NCBI GenBank assembly: GCA_000934455.1
Contig: KN889890.1
Coordinates: 3,221 to 64,070 of the forward strand
Length of the DNA: 60,850 nucleotides
From: Apostichopus parvimensis
Lineage: Eukaryota; Echinodermata; Holothuroidea; Aspidochirotida; Stichopodidae
Direction: 5' to 3'
How positions within the stretch are numbered: the stretch's first letter is position 1; every line of letters begins with the position of its first letter. A program made the position numbers and the translations under genes. Shown piece by piece: positions 36,445 through 48,294 of this stretch. A model generated the notes under the pieces. The model saw nothing but the letters and a program-made list of their open reading frames with translations. It searched no databases and had not been told where the DNA came from.

Positions 36445-38119
36445 TAGGAAAATAATATATAAAATGATGTATTGTAAGTCATTATAGCTTTGCTGGTCAT
36501 GTATCAGTTCACGGAATAATACTATTTAAACATGGAAAAAAAACATTGCCAACTTTTCAAGTTTGCTTTTAACATGTGATTGATCCTAACATATGCATGT
36601 GTCTCCTGGGCAACAAAATCATGAAAGATCGAAGAAGTGCACTACTTACACCTTTGTAGCCTTCTTTTGGTGACAAAAATATTACGACATGGTGTGATTA
36701 ATATTTTCATCAATTTTAATCCTATTTGGGTTACAAGTTATACTCTGTTAACTTGATAAAAACTGCAAAAAACTATTTAAATGGTTTAATCCCCATCAGC
36801 AGGTATATTTACAAAATCCCCCTCCCCCGCCCCGCCCCGCCCCGCCCACCCCCCCAAATGCTTCCCTCGGTTAGACTCGGATAAAATAAATTGTCTATAC
36901 CTTTTATGGTTCACAAGCCAGAGTCCATTCCAGGGGTACATCAAAACAGCATAGTCAGTCAGAGATTAAACACCATTCACTGATACTTTTCACTACATCC
37001 TAAACTATAAATTATCATCTCTCTAAATATACTATTCAACATAAAATAATCCCCCGTCACACTTTTAGCCCATTCACAGAATTAAAAACACCACTCTGAG
37101 TTACGTTCTGTTTATGAACTATTGTAAACAAACAGGAATGATGGCCATAATAGGACTCTTGAAGTATTAACCCATTAATATATTAAACATTACAACCGAA
37201 CATTGTCCAGCACAGCTGGATGGACTGCATGAGAAAACAGTGGTCCTGTTTACTTCCAAGCCTTCCAAAGTAAAATAAATACCCACATTTCACCACGGTG
37301 ACATAAGATTAATTGTTAGGTATCTAAACGAGCACATGTATGTTCGTTCGCTGAAATGTTCAGAGCCTTGGGACGCGATCTTCCACAGATGGAAAAAGCC
37401 GGTTATAAATACAATAAATCTTGCCTCGTGGAAATAAGAACTATATAGATACTTGGGTTATAAAGTTTAGGCTCCTTTTAGGCCTTGCTATAGAGTTGAG
37501 TTTAAATCATGGTGTGGTACTCAAGCAACATCCAGTGAAGATATTACATATTTGAGAAATGAGGTTGTTATCGAATATTAGTCATAAGACCGGAAGGCAG
37601 AACGGAGGACATAATGATTCTCTGACTTCGAGGACTAGATTCATACACACCGTAAATATAACAGTAAATTAAAAGGATTTTCTAGTGACTATTTGTTTAT
37701 CTTTGGTTTCCCAAGAGGGAGAGCTATGGAGTCACTCTTACCGACCTTGCAAAAAAGGGGGGTCTCAGATTGCAAAGTCGGCAATGACTATAACACGGAT
37801 CGCAAAGTCGGTACCTGATTACTACTACGGTTAGATTCCTCCAACACGGCAACATACAGAAACGTTGTACTCAAAGCCGAAGCCAAAGTGAATTCATCTG
37901 GTCGCACATCCGGAGTCTATGCATGCTAAGTTCTTAGATACCGCCCTCATTATCTATTTGGGGAAACATTTCATACTGTAGTTTTGATCTTGTTATCTTC
38001 CCACTAACTTGAAATATGATTGGTTGACTGTAATCAAGTTTGATTGGCTAAGCCATCAACTACACCAGGATGTCAGATCACAGTACACGGTCTGCGATGT
38101 TTTTCTTGGCAAATTGCTC
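36445..38119. other. Non-coding stretch with a CCCCG repeat
   Basis: No gene seen. CCCGC-type units repeat at about 36820-36856, ending in C7; the complementary strand could form a G-quadruplex. A short imperfect hairpin pairs CCGACCTTGCA with TGCAAAGTCGG near 37740-37785. Confidence 0.5.
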
Positions 38120-38475
38120 TTCAAAAGCTTTTTATAAGGCTTTTATAATCTTCTTGTTGATTGATCAATCCTAGAAACCTGATACATTTGGTATGTTTGC
38201 TTATTTTGTCAAAGTTCTCAGTACTTTTGAATTTCATAAGAATGTATCTTTTTTGAAGAAATATTGTTTTTCTTCTGTGGATGATGAATGATGGACAAAT
38301 TATAGAGCAAAAGAATGACATTTTCAGCTGAAGTGCCCTGAAGACATCATCAATTCTGCTGTTGCCAGATGCATAATTTACCAAATATCACAATTTATAT
38401 CTTCGTGATATAAAAACCTACGAGGACGTGGTTTTTGCCTAAAGATTCAGAAAATTTCCAATTTTCATAAGCAAT
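38120..38475 (+). repeat. Dispersed repeat, copy 2 (partner at 3.1 kb)
   Basis: This is the second copy of the family described at 3121-3490. The best-conserved block is GACATCATCAATTCTGCTGT followed by TGCCAGATGCAT at about 38343-38375. An 87-codon frame on the minus strand runs through it (38121-38384) but is not preserved in the other copy, so it is not evidence of coding. Confidence 0.55.
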
Positions 38476-38625
38476 CAATTTCAGCTACCAGATAATTCTT
38501 GTCAATTTGTGAGTCCTAAAGAGAATTTAACTTATAAATTCAAGAAGTTGCCAAGCAAAGTATGTTGGGTAAAACATACCAGTGATGGAAGCTAGTAATG
38601 TAAAGTACTTTTAAGTGCAGCCAAG

Positions 38626-38860
38626 GGAGTGTTAGCTCAGTAGTTAACGCCGGTGCCTTTCAATCATAAGGTCCCGAGTTTGAGTCACTTCAAGATTAAT
38701 GTATGTCGTCCAGTTACAGAGTTGTTGACAATTGACAATTCATAATCATGGATGTAAATATGAATCCAAGAGACTGACTTCGGTCAGCTTGCGGCTTTGA
38801 TAAGCCAATGATGGCTTCTTCGCGAGTTCATGCTTGCTGGAGGATCTAAAATACATACAT
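38626..38860 (+). mobile_element. tRNA-derived SINE, copy 2
   Basis: Same family and orientation as 27047-27281. The A box has one change (TAGCTCAGTAGTTAACGC) and the B box one (AGTTTGAGTCAC), and the acceptor-type stem end has decayed to CACTTC. The CTGAC-TTCG-GTCAG hairpin (38774-38787) and the GGCTT-TGAT-AAGCC hairpin (38793-38806) are intact, whereas the third hairpin is weakened. It looks slightly more decayed than copy 1. Confidence 0.9.
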
Positions 38861-40512
38861 GTTGTCATGTTCCCAACTTCAACGATTGTAGCAAACCCAA
38901 TAGAATATAACAAAAGAACATGCTCCCATCATGTCCTGCTCCCATCATCAAATTCAGCGACTCAACCTTAATAAAAATGAAGGGTTTTTCATTCATAAAG
39001 TTTGTAGCCCAGCAACTTACGGTATTGTTCTGCACGAGTCATATCGGCTCGAGGAACTTAATGTCAGAAAGGAAATGACTTGAGCAAGTTTGTCGACCCT
39101 TTCCCCGACAGAGACAATATCGTGACTCGATCAGGCCGATAGTCTCCTCTCTACTCGAGTCAGGCAAAACACTGACAATTGACTTTGACTAGGTTGACTC
39201 AGCAACAACAAAGTGACTCGTTACAACTTGTTACACTGCAACTTGATATGAGCACTTATCGCGTACAAGAAGCAGAAAGACAGTTGCCGGCATTAGTACA
39301 AATGTATGCAACTTCATAGGTATGCTAGTTCGGGGCAAAAATCTGCTTCTAGCTTAATTTTGGGTGTCTCAGATTATGAAAAATTTATACTGCTAACCTG
39401 GCCACCGAGCTACTTACGTATATAAACAGTATGTACACCCTTCTCAGTTTGAAATACATCATGATGCCTTAACAGTACTATCCAAAGCATTCCCAGAACT
39501 GACCTTTTTCAAAAATTTGATATTTTCAGAGCATCCCCAAGGCTCCATCCCCTCAATTAATTGCATATTCCTCCATCTCGTTCCCATTTCTTTACTCATC
39601 TTTGCAATAAATCTCATTCATTCCTTATTTCTGTAAAAATTGTTTCAACTATTTTATACTAGCGGCTTCCGCATTCTCTTCACATCCTTGCTACTGCATA
39701 TCGTTTTACCTTTTTTTCATTCACAATTTTGAGATTCCTTCTGCTCACACACAAATGTACGTTTTTCTCGCAACCTTCATTCCCCCCCATCCCCCCCCCT
39801 CTGTCTCCGGCTTGTTTTACACGACTGTCATTTTCACGTCCGTTTCCCCAAACTCTTCGTCATGCTGTCTCTTTCATTCCTCTTCGTTTCTCTTTGAGCC
39901 AAATTGACATTTTCGTTCCCAATTTGCTCAATTTCTCAGTTTCTTGACACCCTTCAAGAATCTTTGTCTCCAAATTTACAGACTGAGTTTTCGTGGAGAT
40001 GACAAAATAGCTACTGTTTTTGTTTTCCCATCTTGTGCGGTTTCTAACTCATCCTTCTTTTCTTAGTTTTTTTAGGAGGAGAATTATTGTGAGAAGAGGT
40101 TGAGAATTTATTGATGATGCTTGGATGGAGATGATATAGAAAGCTTTTTAAATCCTTTTTCCCCCATTTCGGCTTTAGTTCAACTTTTGCCGTGCATCGA
40201 GTAAACGAGAAAATGTCTCTGTGTTGTTGATTGCAGCAAATAATATCAAACAGTTTTATTCATGCACAACTGTAGAAAACAAGCTCAAGTTATATTATGC
40301 ATTGTTCAAACAGTCTACAGTGCACTGCAGTGTCAAGGCAGAATACTGAGGGGGATGCAGTATCTTACAGCCAGGCTGCACAGATGTAAAGCTATTGTGC
40401 TATGTAGTTTCACACAAAAGGTACTGCAATAGGCATCCCTAGCTGAGTAGGATCTTGCAGCTGCTGCAGCTTTTCTTTTTGACACAATGCCTTATTAGGA
40501 TGATTACAATTT
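38861..40512. other. Non-coding stretch
   Basis: No gene seen. GACTCG and TGACTCA-type motifs cluster at 39110-39215, including TTGACTCAGCAAC, which resembles a MAF/AP-1 site. The plus strand is pyrimidine-rich at 39530-39930. Confidence 0.4.
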
Positions 40513-40715
40513 TGGTGGTATAAAACAAAATGCCCATGTAGGAGATGATAATGCATTCACATCTAGGAGGAGCATAGGGGTGGGGAAAGCATGGGGGTGG
40601 GGAAAGCATAGAGGTGGTATAAAAACAAAATGCCCATGAAGGAGAAGAAAATGCATGCACATCTGTGAGAAGTGTGGGGGTGGGGAAAGCCTAGGGGTGG
40701 GAAAAAGCATAGAGG
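40513..40715 (+). repeat. Tandem duplication, 99-bp unit, two copies
   Basis: Both copies begin GGTGGTATAAAA-CAAAATGCCCATG (about 40514 and 40613) and continue AGGAGA, AATGCAT-CACATCT, then GGGGTGGG(G)AAAGC motifs, which are themselves repeated twice per copy. Confidence 0.8.
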
Positions 40716-41292
40716 CTGGACCTCCATAATTCCTTGCCTGATAACTCGTGCCCAAGAAACATGACCACTCTCACAACCTGTGCAGTTTGTACCTCAAGTC
40801 CCGTTAAACTTCTGAATACTTAACGCTTGCCACAAACTTACTTGAATAGTCCAACATTCCACAAAAGTGTGCAGAAATCATTTCCGTCGAGAACATTTTC
40901 TGTGCGACGTATCACTCTACGGCCATTGCATGAACTGACTTAAAGTAAGTAAAGTGTCTGCTCAGGGAGCAGTCTGTACATTGACAATCAGCAAAATTAG
41001 TAAAATATATATTTGACATTTTTTTGACCAATATATTATGTCTTTGTGACATTTTTCTAAGAGAAGTTATTTCTGACACTGGGCCGATCTATATTGTCAT
41101 AAGTAGTTTATTCAGTCAGCATCTTGATGCATGTAGGTTTTTATTCCTTTTCTCTTCTTCTCACAGAAAACTAATCTTCCCTTCAGCATCAACGTATAAA
41201 GTATACAGTAACATACTTAAGGGCTCGTTTTCCACGGTATCAGAAGGATTTCAAAATTAAGGTCATTGTTGGAGCGCTGTGGGGGGACTGAC
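40716..41292. other. Non-coding stretch
   Basis: No gene seen. If the minus-strand exon pair at 41.3-41.75 kb is real, this would be its downstream intron. Confidence 0.35.
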
Positions 41293-41384
41293 CTTCTCCC
41301 AGATAAGACTTTATTAAATCTAAAGCCATTCTGGGATCGTATATTACGAACGAAGAACAACATGGAGGCATTTCTGCAACCCCT
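41293..41384 (-). CDS. Candidate internal exon, unrecognised (downstream partner of 41627-41752)
   Basis: On the minus strand an acceptor (GACAATTTCTAG) precedes the segment and a strong donor (GAGAAG|GTCAGT) follows it. The 92 nt are open in the frame that needs one base to complete its first codon, which fits the two bases left by the donor at 41627. The product would start GVAEMPPCCSSFVIYDP and includes a Cys-Cys pair. The intron between the two candidates would be 242 nt. Phase agreement between independently chosen splice sites is mild support. No family is recognised. Confidence 0.25.
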
Positions 41385-41626
41385 CTAGAAATTGTCGATA
41401 GCGACCTTTCCTTCAGAAGGTGTCTTTCTTTGGAGTTAAGATGTATATCCTCACGGATCAATAATCAATTTCTTGGGAAGCAATTGAAAGTCGTCGTCTT
41501 CCCGTGGCCTCAGAAAAGAAAATGTAGAAAATTTGCTGAGACCGCTAAGCTGTCACTCTGTTAGGATCACGTTTTATTGACACTCTATGCCTGTAACAAT
41601 ATACTACATTTGGGATAAACATGTAC

Positions 41627-41752
41627 CTTTGATTTGCATTAATAACCACTTGGTCAATATACTCCGAAGGAAACCAACACCGTTCGTGCGGGCAGGTGCC
41701 TGTCGTCACAAACTTCAATTTCCAATGGTAACCATTTGGTGGTCTACATTCT
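41627..41752 (-). CDS. Candidate internal exon, Cys-rich, unrecognised
   Basis: On the minus strand the segment is preceded by the acceptor GGTTTAATTTCCAG and followed by the donor CAAAG|GTACAT. The 126 nt are open and would encode 41 residues, beginning ECRPPNGYHWKLKF, with three cysteines (residues 2, 20 and 25) and a WFP after the third. The spacing is suggestive of a small disulfide-bonded extracellular domain, but I cannot assign one. It leaves two bases at its 3' end, matching the next candidate. The frame without splicing runs on to a stop at about 41545. Confidence 0.28.
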
Positions 41753-42092
41753 CTGGAAATTAAACCAACATCATTCAACTAGACAGTATAGGGAATGTAA
41801 CTTATAGGGTAGGGTTTAATGTTTGTGTAGTATTTTCAAAGGCTCTGCATTTTTCATCTCATTGAATACTATTGATTCCTGTGTAGAAAACTGCTGTACA
41901 TCTTAACATTTGTAATATAGCAACTTGACCAATCTGGATGGCATATTTTTCACGATGCGATACTGGATAAATTATTCCTTGCAGGTGTCAATCTGTAAGG
42001 ACATGAATTACTGACCAAGGCATCACCTCATCTGAAAATCGTGGGTGATGCACAGGTGAACCGCATATTGTTCTAGAAATAATCCTTCATGC
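41753..42092. other. Non-coding stretch
   Basis: Nothing recognised. Confidence 0.4.
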
Positions 42093-42098
42093 AATTAT

Positions 42099-42367
42099 CA
42101 GGGATGAGCCTGGGGTAAAAAAAATCACGGAACTTTGCAAAAATTGTGGTATAGGCTCCAGTTTGCTTATGCTACAGTGTGTTAGGATAATACTTTTTGT
42201 CCCCCTGCAGGTTGGATATCCATAGGTAATGAAAAACATGCGAACGACATATCAAATGATACAGTAACGCTGTTGTTAGAAATTCACAGAAATTGAGAGG
42301 TGTAAATCTCGGAGGTAGAAAAGAAATCACGGATATTCCGCGAATTCGCGGAAAAAGCTCATGCCTG
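42099..42367. mobile_element. CAGG-ended MITE with 6-bp target duplication, 269 bp
   Basis: The left end is CAGGGATGAGC and the right end, reverse-complemented, is CAGGCATGAGC. The perfect 6-bp direct repeat AATTAT flanks it (42093-42098 and 42368-42373). A perfect 18-bp palindrome, TTCCGCGAATTCGCGGAA, lies at 42336-42353 near the right end, and AATCACGG occurs near both ends. There is no coding capacity; a strong splice-acceptor-like tract and a 61-codon frame at the right edge belong to the element. Confidence 0.7.
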
Positions 42368-42373
42368 AATTAT

Positions 42374-44344
42374 GGTCACATCTACATTGTTTTCAGACTT
42401 CGACAAGCATTTATACGGCAGCCGTGCATTTCGCTCGCTGCAAAATATAACACTGCTCAATGTCAGGCAGGAAATTAATTGGAAAAGTCAGATTGAGTCT
42501 AATTGGGAAAAGAAAAAGTACTTAAATTTGCATCCTATAATCTCAAGGAGTAAAACTACTTCATTTGTAAATTGACTATTAAATTTACCGGATTTAAATA
42601 TTGTATATATACCAGCAAAGTTAAATATAACTCTTGGAAATTTGCATAAATGTGTAGCAATTTTCCCAATTGCATAATTACAGCAGTTTGCTATGCAATA
42701 CACCCGGATCAATTTATTCTCCGAATATTCACAAATGTTTTTTTGGAAAAATAAGGTTTTCAGATTTCTTGAACTATTTTCAGATTTCTATGATAAATTC
42801 TATGTACAAAATTGCTACATGTATACAGTTTTGGACTAATTGAAAATGGACTTAACCGTTTTGCAATGCAGCAATGCGGCCATCTAACATGGGAAAACCT
42901 ACCACATGGATTGTACCAACCAGCGACATTTTGTGAAACAGAAATAAAACAGTCGGAGAGTCCTCCCTACCTTTTACTGGGAAAGGAGTTGTTATTCAAT
43001 AGCTTTATTTCTACCAGCAAAAACCATCATAGCTGCAGCAATGCAGCGGCATTCATTAAAATGCTCAAATTTAGCAAACAACTTTGTCGAAAATAGATCT
43101 GTACTAGGAATTTTTGTAGAAAGATATATATACGCAATTCTCGGATGTATTAATTCAACACTAAGATGTCCATGGTTCAGATGCAATTGGGTTGTACGGC
43201 AATGTGTAAATGCGACGTTTGTGTTTGACAGGTTTCCTAATTAACTTATTAGGAAAGACAGAATGATTTTTAAAAAAAAAGGTTTTACTTTGACAACACA
43301 CACAAAAAAAACAGGTAACTTGTCAACTGTGACATTCTCACAAACCTTGCATTTTATAATTCAAAACACCCACAAAATAATTCACACAAACATATGTGCA
43401 CACACACACACACATGTACTTACAACTCAATGAATCTGTTCAATCTGGGCAGCTAAGAAAAGTACCATGTCAACAAGTCCCTATACTAATGTTTCCACTG
43501 CTTGTTAACGCTGTAATTTAACCGCTTGACACTAGAACAGTTTCTAACTGTGATGTCCAGATCTAGACAGACAAGCTCTACTGGTCACCTTTGATCTAAC
43601 TTTAGATTAAAACAGCAAAAAAATCTCAAAGATAAAACTATCTGGGTAGTACCAGTGGAAGTAAGTAAGATAGAGACAGGCTGCATGAAGAGCCCGGAGA
43701 TAATCATGTCACCTGCCCCCCAAATCCCTACTTTACAGAGTCCTTGATTACAGAGTCTTATAAAAAATGATAGTACATTCTTCATCCCACATTTTCCGGG
43801 GGGGGGGCCATAATTGTCCTGGGCCCTAGGAGCATATTCCCTGGGCCCTATATACCCTCCACCACCCCTCTCTCCTCTCTCTCTCTGATACCAGGGAAAT
43901 AAATACTGCATAATTGCCTCATCCTCATCAGTCCATATTCCCCCTGGTTGCAATAATTTCCTCTGTTATAAATCAACCCTCCATATTCCCTACCATAGCT
44001 GGACATCAATTTAGCATTGCCTACCAGAACTTGCAATTTAAGTAAGATCTCAAATCATTTTCTTTTTTTTCAACAAAATTTATGCCAAAATCTTCCTTAT
44101 TCTTTAATTAAAACTGATCAAATTTCTGTACTTTGTGGATATAAATCTTACTTTCCTCCCAGCGGAATTCAACCCCTCTTCTTCTTCTCGCTCTTTTTGT
44201 TTTCTTCTTAATCTTTTTTTTCTTTCTAAGGAGGCATCCCTTCGCTGTTTCATGAAGCAAAGCTTAAAATAAAAACTTTGAAATATCAACTGATTTTTAA
44301 GCCAACTTGCGAATTCAAATTTTTTCGTCCTGTCGCTCCATCAG
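42374..44344. other. Non-coding stretch
   Basis: No gene recognised. It includes a CA microsatellite at about 43399-43414 and a run of 10 G near 43799-43807. The motif CCCTGGGCCCTA occurs twice nearby. Confidence 0.4.
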
Positions 44345-44428
44345 ATATGGAACGAGCCGCGGATCAATGGCTCTGAGGGTTCCGTAAACGATAATCCACA
44401 GAGTTCGGATGCTCGCGGTAATCGTTGA
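44345..44428 (+). CDS. Candidate terminal or internal exon, unrecognised
   Basis: A strong pyrimidine tract and acceptor (TTTTTTCGTCCTGTCGCTCCATCAG in genomic order, ending at 44344) precede a frame of 27 codons ending in TGA at 44426-44428. It starts IWNEPRINGSEGSV and is polar, with no low-complexity run. A donor-like GGTAAT lies at 44418, so it could also be internal. CpG content is locally raised. The opposite strand is open too, and nothing is recognisable, so it is weak. Confidence 0.2.
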   Translation: MWNEPRINGSEGSVNDNPQSSDARGNR

Positions 44429-45000
44429 CGAATGCCTTCGAGGGTTATTTGCAGGATTGTGATTTTTTTTTTTTTTTTTATTTAGTAAAAACAGGAATTC
44501 AATATTTGATGAAGTAATTGTGTTTGGAATCAAGGTTGTCAGTTTGTGTGAATAGTGTAGATTTTATTTGCTCCAATTCTACTAGAGCAACTTCCCCCGA
44601 TCGGTAATTGTATCTTCTGTCCTGCAGTGGGTGAGATCGACTTTTCAAACAAAGAAACGGGGCTCTCCAAGAAGGTTAAATATACATAGCGCGGTACGTA
44701 TCCGAACAAAGACCGACGACAAATTTATTTCTCATTTACCTGTAATTTTTCAAGCTATACTCTGATCCTCCTCCTACTGTATAAGTTATTCTTATAACAT
44801 TTAATTCCCTATAAAATTACAATTTTCTTTGTTCTTAAAGTAAAATTTTAGTTTTTCAAATTTTACAAACTCTGTGGTTCTATTTCAAACACTACTAAGG
44901 TGACACAAAATTTAATAATTGACGGAAAAAAGAAGAAAACACAGGTATATGGATTACTCAAGATGTTCGTATCAGATCCTGGTCTCTGCCAGTATCAAAT
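44429..45000. other. Non-coding stretch
   Basis: No gene seen. A T-run of about 17 lies near 44463-44479. Confidence 0.4.
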
Positions 45001-45086
45001 AGGAGGATCAGATCCGGATCTGAACTGCGTTTACACTACAGCCGTGATCTTGACGTCAGGATCAGATCCTGACGTCGAGATCTGAT
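45001..45086. repeat. GATC-rich palindrome cluster with a perfect CRE
   Basis: GACGTCAGGATC and GATCCTGACGTC form a perfect 25-bp palindrome around a single A (45052-45076). The flanks repeat GATCCGGATCT (about 45010-45022 and 45086-45094) and GATCAGATCC. TGACGTCA at 45051-45058 is a perfect CREB/ATF site. The cluster lies 10-60 bp inside a possible element end (TTTAAAAGCACCCTAG at 45099-45114); no opposite end was found. Confidence 0.6.
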
Positions 45087-45114
45087 CCGGATCTAGTTTA
45101 AAAGCACCCTAGAT

Positions 45115-48100
45115 GAGTACACCATGTCATATGATACATATACACACACCTGTAATTTAATGTTTGTATACCAGAGTCACCTACCAGTGAACTAAATAGA
45201 TTAATTGACCTTGTTCTACCAAGCCTATTATCATTTGCCCATGACCTTCTAAATGGCCAGTTTACAGTAGCAGTGCTAATTCAGTCCATATCGTTTGTGT
45301 ACTTCAGTAATATTATATACTAAGACAAGTAGACAAGTTGTTGGCCTTCTTCTTCTGAGGTCACTCAAGTGTTACCATATACTGGCATCTACATATTGTC
45401 CTGTATATAGAATTGATCGGACTGGGTGATATGTTGTTTTTCGGTGTAATGTTGAGGGCTTTAACACCTACTCCTTGTATTTTCAAGGTTCCCTCTCCAC
45501 AGGGTCTGTTTTCTCTGTGGATAAAGCAGCACAGGTAACACCCACTGAGCACAAAACGCTACTTTCTATGATTATACTCCTTCATTCTCCCATGTGTGTT
45601 TTATTTTTTTTTTAAAAAAAGGCCCTCAGCTAACAACACTGCTCTGCCAATCTTGGTAGAAGTCAACCAACGATTTTCTATTTTCAGTTCGAAAAGAAAC
45701 TGTGATAGAGGGAACAAGTGACGTGTCAGTTCTTTTGTATCTATGGATCTTCAGATCACATTCAAATGCAAACATTAATGTGTAGAAAGCGGAAAAAGTG
45801 AGTAAGCTATGATACAGGTTGGATTGTAGACTGGTACAGAAAAATTCATATATGCTAGAGTGAGCTAAATACCGTAATGCATAAGGTTTTATGAGGTGAG
45901 GGAGTACGTGTTGTGAATTTTATGAGTACTGCCTGCATATGTGAGGACATACATTAAACATATTCGCATCAAACACAGAGCTGCTACGAGTTTCACACAG
46001 AGCCACGAATCAAATTCTTTGCTTTTTTCACTTAAAACACAGTGTTTTATTCTGATCAAATGACAAGGTTTTAAATCCCAACAGAGTACAATAGGGAAAC
46101 ACTGTGTTATGAATTAGATTTGTACGTGATAATGCTCTTCAATTAACATATATGTGACCAGGGGTCAATAGTGTCTTCTTTATTAACGTATACAGTATAA
46201 CAAGGTACGGGTGCAAACGGGGGTTCTGTCCTATTGACAGAGTCGCATACTCTGGTTGGTCAGCCGTGTTGACGACAGTTTCAATATTCGGTTTTCGATA
46301 CTTTCGGGTTTTAGCCCCCAGCTCGTATGGAAGCCTTGTATTTTTACTAATCTCAGCATCGTCCAGAATGTGAAATGTAGGTAATCGGCAATTGGCACTT
46401 ACCGAATGTGACACACTCGGTCAAATACTAATTTTTATGCGATATCGTTTGGTGAGATTTTGAAACGATATCTTATGCTAAAGTTCATATCGATTTATGC
46501 AAATGATATGGTAATATCATTGCAGCACTACTGGAGTGACAGGGATTTTAACCCAGTCCAACAAGATATCCAACTTCTTTTTTTTTTACCTAGAAGGTCA
46601 TCCTCGAACTACAGTATTTGCTATGCCATCATCTACTTTGTAAATATTGTCTTTGCAGAGAGCAAGATTGGATAGTGGTGAAAAAAATACTTCCCTTTTT
46701 TTGGGAAGGGCAAATTAACAAACTGAGATGGTTTGTTTAGCCTTCACCAGCTCTCCAAATGACTTTTTAAGAATTCAGAAAGTTTCGATGATAACCGTTT
46801 TGCCAAATGCAGTCTGAAAAATGGCAAAATTCGGTTCTAATAATTCTCCTCTCTGTGTCAATTGTGAAACCGTGTCAACACTGTGCAATATCCATCAGCG
46901 ATGATGTTTATGTTAGCTAAGTACTACAAGCCTTTAAACAATTTGCAAGCAGTTGAAATATTTTTAAAGAATGAAAAGGAAACTCTGTGGTAACTTAGTG
47001 TCTACAGACTTACTATAAATGATGAGACAATTTGAACTGAAGCATGCTTTAATAAACGGACTTTTAAACAAAGAAGAGTTAGTAAATGCTTATATTTTTG
47101 CATAAACGGGCCTAGAATTTCATAATTTTAGCCTCTAAAGTTATAAAAAGTGAAACTTGAACTTAAAAAATCTACTGGCTAAAAATTAACTTAATTTCCA
47201 CTGGCAGATTCCTGAATTAAAGCACACATTAGTTACAGGCTAACAGGCCTGCTTATTCATGGGGCAGTCCAGAAGCCTGAATTTCAAGCCTAATAGAAGA
47301 TCTTTTTAATAATGAATATCATTACACATATATATGTTACTTACGTCTCAACTCGTTGACCGTGCGTACTCTGTACAATGGATATATCCAAAATCCACGC
47401 ACATATCCTATATCCTATATCCAATATCCACTGCAAGTACAAATCCAGAGGATAAAATATATCAACTCTACTGAGCAGGCTTAATTTCTGTCTTAAGCAA
47501 TTCACACGCTGCTTCAAATCCGTTCTTTAACGACAGCAAGCAAAATTTTCCGATCCTCCTCTCTGTCAGGTCATCGGCTTCCAATGTAAACTTTCACAAT
47601 TTTATGAATCATATCATGAAGCATTATGATATATCTTCGAGTGGCGTTGTTAAGTCTGTAATCCACATACACTTTCCATTCACTTATCTACCAAATGGCA
47701 GAAAAAACCACCCGACACCTCCCAGGCATTTTTTGGCTTCACAAAAGAGTTACACAGACCACCTATAAATCACAACAAACCACAATCTATATCAATGAAC
47801 AAAAAATATATATGTATATTAGCAATACACTATATAATAGCCTTGGAACACACTTGAATCTATGAAACCAGCTCGCAGCTAGACCCTGGTCTTTGTTTTT
47901 TATTTTTTTGTCTCCTCTGCCACAAAAGGTAGCGGCTTAAAGGATTAACAAACCCCAAAGTCAAGCCAGAGTCATATATGTCTAGCAGAGCTGGAAATAG
48001 CCTGCAACGTCCACACACTGACGTGAGCTGAGAAGTCGTCAAATTAATGCCCCCCTCACTCTCGACAGACGACACGTGCCAGTCGTCGTCGACGACAATG

Positions 48101-48294
48101 TGAGAGTTCAAGGAAACATTGTATCACCGAACTGCAGCTAATACCTTCCTTTTGTATACAGAGCAATGTGTATATATAGTATGTACATAGTTAGGCCAGT
48201 TCATAGCTGGGTTAAAGTGGATCCTAGCCGAGTCAATGTATCACAAAGTGGGGCTGAGTTTTTTCTTCATTTTCTTTTTTTTCTTGGCCCGAAG
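45115..48294. other. Long non-coding stretch
   Basis: No gene recognised. A 10-bp inverted repeat (GATATCGTTT at 46441-46450 with AAACGATATC at 46463-46472) is followed by an octamer ATGCAAAT at 46497-46504. Minus-strand frames at 46139-46414 and 47860-48111 look protein-like but lack consistent splice sites. Confidence 0.4.

Noticed and set aside
38121-38384. 87-codon frame on the minus strand
   Set aside because: It lies in a dispersed repeat and is not kept open in the other copy at 3.1 kb.
42293-42478. 61-codon frame and a strong acceptor-like site near 42212 (GTCCCCCTGCAG)
   Set aside because: Both lie in or overlap the MITE at 42099-42367, so they are element sequence.
46139-46414. 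91-codon protein-like frame on the minus strand
   Set aside because: An in-frame stop lies just upstream without a usable acceptor, and the good donor-like site (CG|GTAAGT) points the wrong way for this frame.
47860-48111. 83-codon protein-like frame on the minus strand
   Set aside because: No convincing acceptor and no recognisable domain; the start region is not an ATG context.
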